Shown: positions 25,029 through 34,575, counted from the first letter of the stretch. The stretch is DNA of 64,000 nucleotides from Candidatus Gastranaerophilales bacterium (GCA_944323925.1 CALUUI010000003.1:1-64000); one strand, 5' to 3'. The notes: generated from the sequence alone by a model not told the origin. A program made the numbers and translations.

Positions 25029-28000
25029 GATATTCTAAATAACTTAACGGTATCCATTCTTTTATTATTTACCTTATAGGCACTTGTTTTATAGTCAATA
25101 TAAATATTGTCTTCACCTGTTGAGCCTTGTATTTGTATTAGATGAGAGCGTTGTTTGTATTTATTCATATTAAATTTGTGTCTATAGGGCCCTGCGTATA
25201 TTGGAATATCGGGTCTGCCGATTTCTTTGCAGAATTGGCGGGCATATTCCATAAAGGCATCTCGGATTTCATCATTGTCTTGATATTTGGCACTCATTTC
25301 TATATTATCAAGTATTAGTGCGGTTCTGCCGTCTACTTTTGCTATATAGCACATTGTATTTCCGACAAATTCGTTACCATCCATTACTTCAAATGCTGTT
25401 ATACATTTGTTCTTTATATATGTTGGTGCTGAAAATTGGTTACAGCCTGTTCCGACTGCTGTACAACAATGGCCGTGATTACCTAAAAATAGTGCGTGTG
25501 ATATGTCATTCATATCTGTTTGATGAACTTCTAAGGTTGAAACGGTATTTCCCTTCAAGTTCTTTGCATTTTGTATTTCAGTATCTCTTAGTTTCATTAT
25601 ATGGTTATAGATTGTGTTTTTAGCATCATTAATTCTCGTATCTTTGTGAGTTTTTGTCCAAAAATCGTTTGAGTTAATCTCTTTTTTCAGTGCTGATATA
25701 ATTGCTGGTAAATCATAAAAATCTATAGGAGTATCTCCTTTATATAACCTCATCATATTTATATTACCGTCTTGAAATCCATTAGCATCATAGTTTATTT
25801 CTGAAATAGATTTTAAATTATATCCAAGATTATTTAATGTGTTTATAAGTTTATCTGTTTCTTCTTTTGGAATAAGTTTAAATGCATCATCACTAAAATC
25901 AGCTTCAAGGTTTCTAATAGCTGCATTTCTAGCTGTTTCGGCATCAAGTTCTATTTTTATAGTTTTATACGAGTTTTTATCTGCATTAACCCAGCGGTCA
26001 TAATCTATTCCCATCGATTTGAAACGTTTTCTGGTGTAGATATTTTGAGGAAGTTCGTTTAATAGTTCTCCTATTGTTTTATTTGGATTTGATTTTATTA
26101 GTTCTACAATTGGTCTAAAGTTTGATTTAAATCCTTCATTTGACGATAGTATGTTAGGTAAAAAAGGACTTTCATCAAGTTTTAGTCGTTTTGAAATACT
26201 TTCGTCATATTCAAGATTTAGGTGTTGAAAGATTTTCTTATTAATTGCTTCATTCCATAGTTTATCATTTTGCGGTTTTAATATATTTAGTGAATACCAA
26301 GTTTTGAAGTCTTGGTTTGGTACGGGTCTCATTTCAAAGGCTTTCATTATATTTGGGTTAGCTTTTGCTTCTTTGAGTACTTTTTCGGTTGGTAAGTTTG
26401 GTTTGATTACTTGTAAAAGATCAAGACAATCATTCTCATTTAAACTTGATAATGCTCTTAGCTTTGATATCAAGTCATTAGGCTCAAATTTTGTGATTGA
26501 AATTATTTCTTGTATTTCTCTAAGCTCGCTTGTCTTGGTATTAATTTCACGCTTTAAAGCATCAAGAGCTTCATTACCTTCTCCTTTTGCTATTGGAAAT
26601 TGTTTTTTTAGCTCTCTTATTTCATTATTTAGTGTTTCTATAGTTTCTTTATAATATTTAGCTGGATTAAACACTTTATATAGCGCTTTATTTAGTCTTG
26701 AGCTTTTTTCAAATAAAGTTCTACTGTCTACCAATAAATCTTCAAGCCCACCTAACTTGTTTGCAAATCCGGCTTCAAATGTTGCTTCATCAAAGTTGTA
26801 TATAAATTTTTGGATGTCATAAAAATGCTCTTGATATATAAAGTGGTACAGGTCTTCGTCACTTAAATCAACTACTCCTGATTTTAGCAAATGTCGTTTT
26901 TCAAACATTTTTTCTTTAACCTGTTGCATTAAGTCAAGATATTCTTCCTTGAATATTGCTGCTGTACAAATGTTTCTTTGAACACTATATGGGCAGCCTG
27001 CTTGTTCAAATTGAAGAAGTTTATTGAGTAAATCTTGATTAAAATTCCAATCTTTATCACTGCACATTTTTAGTGCAAGCGGTATATCAGAATAACCATT
27101 TGTTTTTATATTTTTTAATGTATCTAAAATTTTTCTGTAGTATGCATCGTCAGTAGATAAGTTCGCAAAATTAGGTGTTTTTGTTCTTATATATTCAATT
27201 ATCTCAGGTAAAAAGTTATGGGCATCAATATCTAATAATTCGTTTACCATATCATAATAGGGTTTTATAAATGTATCACTTTGGTAATCAACAACCCTTG
27301 CTAAAACAGCTTTTGCGGAAATTGGATTTAAGTTCTTGTCAAGTAGTTTTTGTGCAAGGTTTAATTTGTCCTTATCAATAAGACCTGTTGTTTTATTTTT
27401 ACAGATTTTAATTAGTCCGCTCATTTCATATGGATTACTATTTTGAGCATATTTTTGGCACATTTCCAGCAGGATATTTTTAGTTTCTATTTCAAAACTG
27501 TCGCTTACCGGAGAATAAATGGTTTGTATAAGAGAGGTTTCAAAACCTTTTTTAAACTTATTAGCTTTTTCTAAATCGAAAATTTCATTTAATATCTCTA
27601 TGTAACTGCTAAATATTCTTTTTGAAAACTTTTTATTATCATCAAAAAATAAGTTTACAGATTCACTGATATTTGTGTATTCAGAAAGGTGTTTTTTGTT
27701 TTTTAATACAACATCAAATATATAGTTCATGTCAACATCGCTTATTTCTAAATAATCTCTGATTTGTTGTATATTTTTTAAAACGTCTAATGGAATTTTT
27801 TCTGCTTTATTAAAAAATTCTTTGGAAAAGTTTCCGTTTCTATCCGATGAAATATTAAGTAAAAGTCTAGTTTTTTCTCCCTTATATTTCGGTAATAGTT
27901 CAATAAGTTTTTCGATTTTTTGTCTTGAGATTAGCCCATCAGTATTTTTACAAGCATACAGTAAGTCTTTGTAAAATGTTTCTGATGTATTGGGAAATAA

Positions 28001-30463
28001 TTCAAAATATTCTAAATTATTTGGTTGAAATTGTTTGTTATTATTTTGGCAAAGTCTCAAAATTTCATAGGGTGGGATATTATATTTATCGGCCAATGCT
28101 TTTATTTTTGGAAATACATCAATTGCATTAAGGTCTAAAATGCTTTCTTGTCCGCCAATCATAATTGGGTTTTCGACATTTCTGCAAGCCTGTATGAGAT
28201 AGTCATTAATTTCACTGGCATTACCATTATTAATTTTCATCATATTAACTATCTTCTCTAAAATATCATGGTTAATATTGTTATCTGAATTGGCAAAATG
28301 AAGTAGTCTAAACGTAATATCCCTTATATTGCATTTAGGAGGCATTATATCTTTAATTTCTTTTATTAACGCTAAATCTTCAAACTTTATATTAGGATAG
28401 TTTACAACTATACTTGCGATATCTAAATATTCATTATCGCAAAGTTCTTTTACTAAATTGAACTTTTCGGGAGAAATATTTCCACTGCCATCCTTGCAAG
28501 TTTTTAGAAGTATAGCGTAACTTTTAATATCTTTTTTATTTTTGTTACTGATAGTATTTAAATTATCATATATTTTGTGATTAAAGTTCCCGGAATTATC
28601 CAGACAAGTTTCTACTATAGATTTAATATCCTCCCCTTTATAGTTATTTTCCGAGTCTAACATTTTAATGATATTGTAGGTTTCATCATTCCAGCCGCCA
28701 TCGCTGCGTCTGCATAATTCTCCTAACGGTATGGCATCATAGCGAATCGAGATATGTTTACTTGGAAGTTCAATAATTTTGTCTATTCTGTCGAAATTGA
28801 TTTTATCGCTATTGTCACTGATTGTTCTAATTAATTTTTCAATTATGTATACATTTGGAGAACTAGATGGTGTTAGATAAGTGAATTTTATTATAGCATT
28901 TGCCATATCTTTATCTATTTCACCGTTTTTAATGAATGTTTGAGCTATTTCATTTGCATTGTAAGGGGTTGCGTTTGCTAAAATTGACTCAGCAAACTTT
29001 AGTGATTCAGGATTGACTTTACCATCAGCACCTATACAGCACTTGAATATTTGTTTAAAAAGTTCTTTGCTGTTATCATCTAAATAAGGAAATCTTTGCT
29101 CTGCTTGCTCAAATTCTGCTTTGTTAAGTAAAATATCTTCTTCTGTCAGTTTTTTAGTAGTTATATGCTTGATATTTTTAGCTTCATCGGAGTATTCATA
29201 TTTTTTTAATCCAAGTGAAAGTTCGTTTACTTCAATTGGTGTTGGAATATCAGGTAAGTCTTTTCTGAAGAGTTTTGCAAGTTTGTTCCCGACTTTGCCT
29301 GCAAGTTTAAATCCGCCGCCTATTGCAGGTGAAAGGAATGCCCCGCCGGCAAGCCCTGATAAAAATGCAGAAGAAACGTCTTCTCCTTCAATTTTGGCTC
29401 TGAAAGCAGAATCAATACCTCCGCTTAATGCTCCGTCTACTCCCATTTCAGTTGCTTTTGCCAAACCTGTTAAAAAAAGGTTTTTGCCCGAATACTCATA
29501 TCCTGCGGGGTTTATTAAAGCATTCTTTAAAATATTTTTTATTCCTTTTTCAGTAAAGGTTCTTGTAGTATCTTTTCCGAATGATTTTAAAGCACTAACA
29601 CCGACAGACTTTGCCACACATTTACCTGCGACACCGCCTAATCCAGCCGTTATTGGAGCAAGTAGACCAGAAAAAGCACCTGTTAAAAAGTCTTTGCCGG
29701 CACTGTCATATTTCTTATCAGTATTTATCGTGTCACTTACTTTGACTAGGCACTTTATTCCGCCACCTACTGCTGTCGCAAGTGCTGTTCCAAGCGCAAT
29801 AGATGCCCCGCCGCTTACCGGTGCGGCTAGTACCGAAAATGTGTAGATTCCGACTGCTGCTATACCTGATAATAGGTCACCTGTAAGGTCACTTGCCATC
29901 TCTTGACCTTCTACATAACCATTATATGCTTCTTCTGATTTTGTTTGAAGTTCATTATTTAAAAATTTCTCTATATTTTCTGCTGTGTATTTTTCTCCTG
30001 TTATTGTTTCAAACGCAATTTTTGTATTTTTTGCTTCTAAAATCTCAGTTTCAAGTTTTAATTGCTCTCGGATTTTATCAGAACTATCACCCCAGCCTGT
30101 TGCATTCTTTACCCAACTCCAAGCACTTCCTATCCAACCGTTTGATTCTTCTGCTTCTTCGGTTTTCTTACTGATATTCGCAAGCCTTTCTTTTAATTTT
30201 TCTTTTACCAGTTCTGTTTTTTCTTGTCCGATATTTTCTGTATATTGTGTGTGTTTATCAAGAGTTAATCCCAATTCTACATTATTGTAGCTGGTATCAT
30301 TTCTCAAAAACGCTGATAATTCTTCCAATTCCTCAGTCGTAAAATTATAATTTAAATCACTAGAAAGTATCGAAAGAATTTCTTCTTCCGTGTAGTTAGA
30401 GTATTGCGGGTGATTGCTCAGCCACAAAGTTATTTTTTCTTGTATGGAATTAATTTCTCCCAT
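25025..30463 (-). CDS. Giant 1812-aa lineage-specific protein, effector-like architecture
   Basis: I do not recognise a named family. The N-terminus (1-95) is helical and acidic, and there is a Trp-rich stretch (NGWIGSAWSWVKNATGWG) near residue 108. Residues about 190-400 hold three Gly/Ala-rich hydrophobic blocks (for example GGASIALGTALATAVGGG), reminiscent of membrane-inserting regions. Residues about 470-1150 contain degenerate 35-60-residue helical repeats marked by C-[KR]-[DN]-x-x-G-[NK]-[IF] (near 478, 588, 625, 658, 841, 1024, 1136). A coiled coil follows near 1270-1340. The C-terminal 170 residues have GHCCTAVGTGCNQFSAPTYI (near 1667) and FVGNTMCYIAKVDG, which look like a discrete, possibly catalytic Cys/His domain. 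There is no signal peptide. GAAGG precedes the ATG. A contact- or host-directed effector role is speculation. Confidence 0.75.
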   Translation of the reverse strand: MGEINSIQEKITLWLSNHPQYSNYTEEEILSILSSDLNYNFTTEELEELSAFLRNDTSYNNVELGLTLDKHTQYTENIGQEKTELVKEKLKERLANISKKTEEAEESNGWIGSAWSWVKNATGWGDSSDKIREQLKLETEILEAKNTKIAFETITGEKYTAENIEKFLNNELQTKSEEAYNGYVEGQEMASDLTGDLLSGIAAVGIYTFSVLAAPVSGGASIALGTALATAVGGGIKCLVKVSDTINTDKKYDSAGKDFLTGAFSGLLAPITAGLGGVAGKCVAKSVGVSALKSFGKDTTRTFTEKGIKNILKNALINPAGYEYSGKNLFLTGLAKATEMGVDGALSGGIDSAFRAKIEGEDVSSAFLSGLAGGAFLSPAIGGGFKLAGKVGNKLAKLFRKDLPDIPTPIEVNELSLGLKKYEYSDEAKNIKHITTKKLTEEDILLNKAEFEQAEQRFPYLDDNSKELFKQIFKCCIGADGKVNPESLKFAESILANATPYNANEIAQTFIKNGEIDKDMANAIIKFTYLTPSSSPNVYIIEKLIRTISDNSDKINFDRIDKIIELPSKHISIRYDAIPLGELCRRSDGGWNDETYNIIKMLDSENNYKGEDIKSIVETCLDNSGNFNHKIYDNLNTISNKNKKDIKSYAILLKTCKDGSGNISPEKFNLVKELCDNEYLDIASIVVNYPNIKFEDLALIKEIKDIMPPKCNIRDITFRLLHFANSDNNINHDILEKIVNMMKINNGNASEINDYLIQACRNVENPIMIGGQESILDLNAIDVFPKIKALADKYNIPPYEILRLCQNNNKQFQPNNLEYFELFPNTSETFYKDLLYACKNTDGLISRQKIEKLIELLPKYKGEKTRLLLNISSDRNGNFSKEFFNKAEKIPLDVLKNIQQIRDYLEISDVDMNYIFDVVLKNKKHLSEYTNISESVNLFFDDNKKFSKRIFSSYIEILNEIFDLEKANKFKKGFETSLIQTIYSPVSDSFEIETKNILLEMCQKYAQNSNPYEMSGLIKICKNKTTGLIDKDKLNLAQKLLDKNLNPISAKAVLARVVDYQSDTFIKPYYDMVNELLDIDAHNFLPEIIEYIRTKTPNFANLSTDDAYYRKILDTLKNIKTNGYSDIPLALKMCSDKDWNFNQDLLNKLLQFEQAGCPYSVQRNICTAAIFKEEYLDLMQQVKEKMFEKRHLLKSGVVDLSDEDLYHFIYQEHFYDIQKFIYNFDEATFEAGFANKLGGLEDLLVDSRTLFEKSSRLNKALYKVFNPAKYYKETIETLNNEIRELKKQFPIAKGEGNEALDALKREINTKTSELREIQEIISITKFEPNDLISKLRALSSLNENDCLDLLQVIKPNLPTEKVLKEAKANPNIMKAFEMRPVPNQDFKTWYSLNILKPQNDKLWNEAINKKIFQHLNLEYDESISKRLKLDESPFLPNILSSNEGFKSNFRPIVELIKSNPNKTIGELLNELPQNIYTRKRFKSMGIDYDRWVNADKNSYKTIKIELDAETARNAAIRNLEADFSDDAFKLIPKEETDKLINTLNNLGYNLKSISEINYDANGFQDGNINMMRLYKGDTPIDFYDLPAIISALKKEINSNDFWTKTHKDTRINDAKNTIYNHIMKLRDTEIQNAKNLKGNTVSTLEVHQTDMNDISHALFLGNHGHCCTAVGTGCNQFSAPTYIKNKCITAFEVMDGNEFVGNTMCYIAKVDGRTALILDNIEMSAKYQDNDEIRDAFMEYARQFCKEIGRPDIPIYAGPYRHKFNMNKYKQRSHLIQIQGSTGEDNIYIDYKTSAYKVNNKRMDTVKLFRIS

Positions 30464-30662
30464 TTACTACCTTCTATATATTTGTTTCTAACGTTATCGG
30501 CAGAAAGTTTTTAATCTTTAGTTTTATAGAATAATATTTTACAAAAATTAATATTCTTTTTTATTCGGAAATATATTTTTCTCCTCTATTTGTATGAGAT
30601 TTCTGTTAATAATTAAAGTTTTTCTTTTGCTTTTCCGTTCTCAATCTTGAAGGAGAAATTCA

Positions 30663-30974
30663 ATGTCAAAAAGTAGCAAACAGTTTATGATATTAGACGA
30701 TTTTAAACCTGAAACAGTTATTGAATCATTCAATAAGCATATTAAAAAATCTAATTGCGAAAATATGAGTGTTGATATCTCTTTTCTAAACGTAATGGAT
30801 GCAATGCGTGTTTCAACATTATGCGCGGCAAATCATTATGTAAAATATCCAAATGGAAAAATCAGTTGGTATGTATCCTCCCCGGAAGTAGAAAGATTTT
30901 CTTCCGCTTTAAATCTGGGAAATTCAAAATATTTACTTAAAAATAACACAAGAAGCCTTAAAAAGGCACAATAG
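30663..30974 (+). CDS. Small conserved-looking protein, possibly STAS-like
   Basis: The 103-aa protein has a strong AAGGAG ribosome-binding site and its own terminator, so it is very likely real. The pattern MSVDISFLNVMDAMRVSTL (residues 39-57), then KISWYVSSPEVERFSSALNLG, resembles the beta-alpha-beta order and hydrophobic pattern of STAS domains (D/S near the loop, then a helix). The canonical phosphorylatable serine is not obvious. The tail is basic. It is divergent from the giant gene across 199 bp, in which I see no clear further gene. Function unknown. Confidence 0.6.
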   Translation: MSKSSKQFMILDDFKPETVIESFNKHIKKSNCENMSVDISFLNVMDAMRVSTLCAANHYVKYPNGKISWYVSSPEVERFSSALNLGNSKYLLKNNTRSLKKAQ

Positions 30975-30991
30975 CAAAACAATAAAAATAA

Positions 30992-31015
30992 CCCCGAGAG
31001 CTTTATCTCTCGGGG
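30992..31015 (+). terminator. Hairpin terminator after the 103-aa gene
   Basis: CCCCGAGAG pairs perfectly with CTCTCGGGG (9 bp, 6-nt loop), 17 bp after the stop. The T-tract is short (AATTTC), so efficiency is uncertain. Confidence 0.7.
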
Positions 31016-31086
31016 AATTTCATTGGCTCGAAATTAAGATGTTTTGCAGAGTAAATTTATAGGAATGTGAGAATTACTAGCATATT

Positions 31087-32058
31087 TTATTTAGTCTTAA
31101 TTTTTGTTATAACCGATAACCCCGGAAGTAGCGGGTAATCGCTTATATCTTCGTCAAAAATGATTTTTACCGGAACTCTTTGTACAATTTTTACAAAAGA
31201 TCCTACGGCATTTTCTGGCGGAAATAGACTTGCTTTTGCTCCGCTGCTTTTTTGAATTGTATCGATTTTGCCTTTGAAAACTTTTTTAGGAAATGCATCA
31301 ATCTTTATTTCTACAGGCATGCCTTTAACCATTCCTTCAATTTGTGTTTCTTTGTAGTTTGCAACTACCCATAATTTGTCAGGAACAAGTGTAAAAAGAG
31401 GAGTCCCTGGTTGTACAAGCATTCCTTTTTCAACTTTTCGGTTTGCAACTGTACCATTTTGTGGTGCAAGTATATCAGTATATTCTAATGCAAGTGCGGC
31501 TTGTTCCATTTGGGCTTTTAATGCCGCTAATTCCGCATCCGCTACGTTCGAATTATCTTTTGAAAATAATGACTGCTCTGCATTAGTTAGCTTAGCCTCT
31601 AAAGAATCAAGTTTGGTTTGAGCGTTATCTAAAGTTTGTTTTGATACAGCACCTGCGTTGTATAACTTTGTATATCTTTCTACATCTGTTTTAGCCAGAT
31701 TTATCTCTGAATTAACAGCTTCTAATGAGGCTTTAGCATTGGTCTGATTCAATAAAGCCTTTTCATACATTGCTTTTGCCTTGTCGTATGCTACTATATA
31801 GTCTCGCTTATCTATTCTGGCGACGACTTGTCCCATCTTTACAGGTTTGTTATCTTCTACAAATACTTCAATTATTTCGCCTGAAACCTTTGGGGCAACC
31901 GATACGGTCGTTGTTTCTACATACGCATCGTCTGTTGTTTGATATTTTGTCATTTCATATATTATAAAGCTCGCTACTATAATAGCTATTATTGATATGA
32001 ATATAATAAATTGTTGTTTTATACTAAATTTGCTTCTAATATGTATCCTGTTAGTCAT
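31087..32058 (-). CDS. HlyD/EmrA-type membrane fusion protein
   Basis: Periplasmic adaptors of this family link an inner-membrane exporter to a TolC-type channel. The 323-aa protein has one N-terminal membrane segment (residues 16-35, QFIIFISIIAIIVASFIIYE). A lipoyl-like half-motif follows (TTDDAYVETTTVSVAPKVSG). The coiled-coil hairpin spans about residues 85-185, and the second half-motif is ILAPQNGTVANRKVEKG near residue 205. It closes with a C-terminal beta-barrel (VVANYKE). TDDAYV is the EmrA/HlyD_D23 hallmark. It is 12 bp downstream of marR, so it is probably repressed by it. No inner-membrane pump gene is adjacent. AGGTGAGG precedes the ATG. Confidence 0.88.
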   Translation of the reverse strand: MTNRIHIRSKFSIKQQFIIFISIIAIIVASFIIYEMTKYQTTDDAYVETTTVSVAPKVSGEIIEVFVEDNKPVKMGQVVARIDKRDYIVAYDKAKAMYEKALLNQTNAKASLEAVNSEINLAKTDVERYTKLYNAGAVSKQTLDNAQTKLDSLEAKLTNAEQSLFSKDNSNVADAELAALKAQMEQAALALEYTDILAPQNGTVANRKVEKGMLVQPGTPLFTLVPDKLWVVANYKETQIEGMVKGMPVEIKIDAFPKKVFKGKIDTIQKSSGAKASLFPPENAVGSFVKIVQRVPVKIIFDEDISDYPLLPGLSVITKIKTK

Positions 32059-32070
32059 TTCCTCACCTGT

Positions 32071-32532
32071 TTATATCTGCGTTTTAATTATTTTTGCTAT
32101 TGTATTTTGCATCTTTTTTAAGACACAACATACTTCTTCTATTTCTTCATTGCTGATTTCTTTGTTTATTTCTTTAAAACTATTCTTTATTTCACTTGTT
32201 ATTTTTATTAACATTTCTTCACCGGCTTTTGTCAGATTTATCTGCTTTATTGGTCGGTTATTCCGCGTGACTAATGTCCTTGTTATTAATCCCTTTTGCT
32301 CAAGTCCTTCTAATGTCCTTCCCGTATTTGCCCTATCTTTAAGTATTATTCTGGCTAAATCCCTTTGACAAATCCCTGAATTACAATAGATTACATCAAG
32401 GGCTGCAAATTCATCAATACTTATTTCATATTGTTTTTCTTCAAATAGCTGTATTCCAAACATTTGAAGATATTTTGTCGTAAGTATCATTTCATAATAT
32501 AAAGAATTTGTATAATGTTTTTCCGCTTTCAT
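32071..32532 (-). CDS. MarR-family transcriptional regulator
   Basis: The 153-aa protein has the MarR winged helix: ISIDEFAALDVIY, then QRDLARIILKDRANTGRTLEGLEQKGLI (quoted in overlapping parts) as the recognition region, and the wing RTLVTRNNRPIKQI. Helical dimerisation segments lie at both ends. It likely represses both itself/emrA and the divergent tolC-like gene through the palindrome at 32569-32586. I chose ATG 32532 over TTG 32538. There is no ribosome-binding site, and TAAAAT is at -12 to -7 (32539-32544), which predicts a leaderless transcript. Four cysteines are present (two adjacent in the C-terminal helix), so redox sensing is possible but unproven. Confidence 0.88.
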   Translation of the reverse strand: MKAEKHYTNSLYYEMILTTKYLQMFGIQLFEEKQYEISIDEFAALDVIYCNSGICQRDLARIILKDRANTGRTLEGLEQKGLITRTLVTRNNRPIKQINLTKAGEEMLIKITSEIKNSFKEINKEISNEEIEEVCCVLKKMQNTIAKIIKTQI

Positions 32533-32568
32533 ATTCAAATTTTATTTCATATCTGTTGTAAATAATAC

Positions 32569-32586
32569 ATGTTGCATTTGCAACAT
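32569..32586. promoter_or_regulatory. MarR operator (perfect 18-bp palindrome)
   Basis: ATGTTGCA-TT-TGCAACAT lies between the divergent marR and tolC-like genes and overlaps the -35 of the latter. Its TTGCA/TGCAA core and length are typical of MarR-family sites. Confidence 0.75.
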
Positions 32587-32600
32587 AATTATGGTATCAT
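32572..32600 (+). promoter_or_regulatory. Promoter of the tolC-like gene
   Basis: TTGCAT (32572-32577), 17 bp and TATCAT (32595-32600). The -35 lies inside the palindromic operator, so repressor binding would exclude RNA polymerase. Confidence 0.55.
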
Positions 32601-32679
32601 CATTTTGAAATAAATGCAAGTAATTTTTTCAGAAAAAAGAAATGAGCATATAATAAATATTGTATGAAGGATTAAAGAA

Positions 32680-34143
32680 ATGAAAAAAATCGTGGCGAGT
32701 TTAATAATATTATCAATGGGTTATATGACTATTCTGCCAGTAATGTCGTCAGAAACAGTCCAAAAGGTAGAAATGGGTGCAGAAAAAACAGGCCAAGTAG
32801 AGTCAGATAGTCAGGGTTTCTTAAAAAAATATAAAATAAAGCGAGATAAAAAACGTGCGGAAAAAGAAGCCAAAAAAATTGTACAAGCAAAGAATAAATT
32901 GGACTATATAAACTTGCCTTGGTTTGAAAATTTTAACGATGATAATTTAAACAGATATATAATAAAGGCAGTTCTAAATAATAAAGATGCGCAAATGGCA
33001 ACAATAGCAGTAGATGAATATTACCAAGCAGCCAGAGCCCAGATGGCAGGAGAACTACCGACTGTCAATGCGGGATTTTTACCTGCATATACTCAAAGCG
33101 AGATGTTAGGGCCTTATGATGGCTGGTTCTTCGGATTGCCGATATTGGTTAATTATGAAGCAGATTTATTTTTGAAAAATCATGATAAGACTAAATCATC
33201 TAAAAAGCTATATGAAGCATCAATAATAGATGAGAGGGCAGCGTATATAAGTGTAGCGTCAACGGTTGCAAGTATTTACTTAAATATTGTTAAATTAGAT
33301 GCAGTAATAAGCATACAAGAAGAAATAGTTGAGTTAAGGAAAGAAATATTTGAATTAATGCAGTTATCAAATAATGAAGGAATTGTATCAACATCTGATT
33401 TGGTAAAAGCAAACAAATCTTATGTATCCGGTCAATCTGAGTTAACCGATTTAAAGAAAAATCGTTCAATGTTATTAAACCAGTTAGCGGTATTAATAGG
33501 AGAGAGTTCTGATAAAGCAGAAACTTTTGAGCGTTCGAAATATTCAGAGATAAGTTTTAAAGGTATAATTCCTGAAGAAATTTCATCGGATAGGATTTTA
33601 AAGCGTCCGGACTATTTAAAGGCTGAAAAGATGGTTGAAAAATCAGGTATAGATGTAAGGGTAGCAAGAAAAGAATTTTTACCATCAATAAATATTGGCG
33701 GATTTGGTTTATTTAATGCTTCTGATTTAGGTAGTTTGTTTACTACAAATAATTTTATCTGGGGGTTAAGCGGTGGTATTTTTGCTAACTTGTTTTCAGG
33801 TGGAAGAAAAGTTGCTAATTTAAAAATGAAAAAATCTGAATATGAACGTGTACTAAAAAATTATGAAAAAACAAATTTAGTTGCGATTCAGGAAATTAAT
33901 GATTCAATGGTTTCTATAAAAAATGATAGAAAGAAGTATGATGATAATACTAAAATCTTAAATCTTGAAACAAAAGATTTTGAGCTTGCAAAGTTAAAAT
34001 ATGAAACAGGTATTATTTCCAAATTAGATTTAAACCAAATGAGAGAAAATTTGCTAGATGTAAATAAATTAATAGTAGATAATAATTGTGAGTTATGGGT
34101 AGACTATATATCCTTATATAAGGCAGTAGGTACTGATTTATAA
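32680..34143 (+). CDS. TolC-like outer membrane efflux protein
   Basis: The 487-aa protein has an N-terminal signal segment (KKIVASLIILSMGYMTILPVMS) and a basic stretch. Two OEP repeats follow, one with AVDEYYQAARAQMAGELPTVNAG (residues about 108-130, quoted in part) and one with VARKEFLPSINIGGFGLFN near residue 328. Long coiled coils between them form the periplasmic tunnel. The ending LAKLKYETGIISKLDLNQM is typical of the family. It is divergent from marR-emrA and very likely forms the outer channel for that adaptor. GAAGGA precedes the ATG. Confidence 0.88.
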   Translation: MKKIVASLIILSMGYMTILPVMSSETVQKVEMGAEKTGQVESDSQGFLKKYKIKRDKKRAEKEAKKIVQAKNKLDYINLPWFENFNDDNLNRYIIKAVLNNKDAQMATIAVDEYYQAARAQMAGELPTVNAGFLPAYTQSEMLGPYDGWFFGLPILVNYEADLFLKNHDKTKSSKKLYEASIIDERAAYISVASTVASIYLNIVKLDAVISIQEEIVELRKEIFELMQLSNNEGIVSTSDLVKANKSYVSGQSELTDLKKNRSMLLNQLAVLIGESSDKAETFERSKYSEISFKGIIPEEISSDRILKRPDYLKAEKMVEKSGIDVRVARKEFLPSINIGGFGLFNASDLGSLFTTNNFIWGLSGGIFANLFSGGRKVANLKMKKSEYERVLKNYEKTNLVAIQEINDSMVSIKNDRKKYDDNTKILNLETKDFELAKLKYETGIISKLDLNQMRENLLDVNKLIVDNNCELWVDYISLYKAVGTDL

Positions 34144-34184
34144 TTTATTTATCCATATAATGGATGAAAAAAAATAAAAAGTGC

Positions 34185-34212
34185 TTGTAATTTTATCATG
34201 ATATATTACAAT
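34185..34212 (+). promoter_or_regulatory. Promoter upstream of the 87-aa gene
   Basis: TTGTAA (34185-34190), 16 bp and TACAAT (34207-34212). It has the same -35 word and spacing as the grpE and glucan-phosphorylase promoters. Confidence 0.6.
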
Positions 34213-34242
34213 GGGTGAACGGAGATTAGATAGGGAAGCCCC

Positions 34243-34506
34243 ATGGAAAAGTACAAAAGCCTTGAAATAGCTAACGATTTCGGTGTTCTACACGCTGGTG
34301 AAAGTGATTCTGAATTGTTCTATAACAGCAGATATGATTTGGGTAAACACATAGGTGTAATTCAGGAAAAAAGTAATTCGCAAAATATTACTAATAAAGA
34401 GCAACATTTTACATTGTCTAAGATGAATGTAATTACTAAAAATATTACGCCTGTAGCTCCTAAGATAAATCAGTCGCAAAGAAATTTTTTGTTTATAAAT
34501 AAATAA
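34243..34506 (+). CDS. Small hypothetical protein (87 aa)
   Basis: The frame starts MEKYKSLEIANDFGVLHAG and has no membrane segment or cysteine. The C-terminal half is rich in N, Q, K and T and probably disordered (ending RNFLFINK). AGGGAAG lies just upstream, and a good promoter precedes it by 30 bp. I do not recognise it. It may belong to the unit with the degenerate kinase 45-70 bp downstream. Confidence 0.55.
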   Translation: MEKYKSLEIANDFGVLHAGESDSELFYNSRYDLGKHIGVIQEKSNSQNITNKEQHFTLSKMNVITKNITPVAPKINQSQRNFLFINK

Positions 34507-34575
34507 TTATGTCCATGTAGAATTTTATGATTATTTCGTGTTAGAATACACATGTTTAAAAAAGGATATAAAGTA

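Noticed and set aside
29121-29846. 241-codon plus-strand frame opposite the giant gene
   Set aside because: It is antisense to the Gly/Ala/Ser-rich part of the 1812-aa frame, with no ribosome-binding site or promoter.
30464-30560. Spaced TTGTAA promoter architecture upstream of the giant gene
   Set aside because: TTGTAA is present on the minus strand, but no -10-like hexamer lies 35-36 nt downstream.
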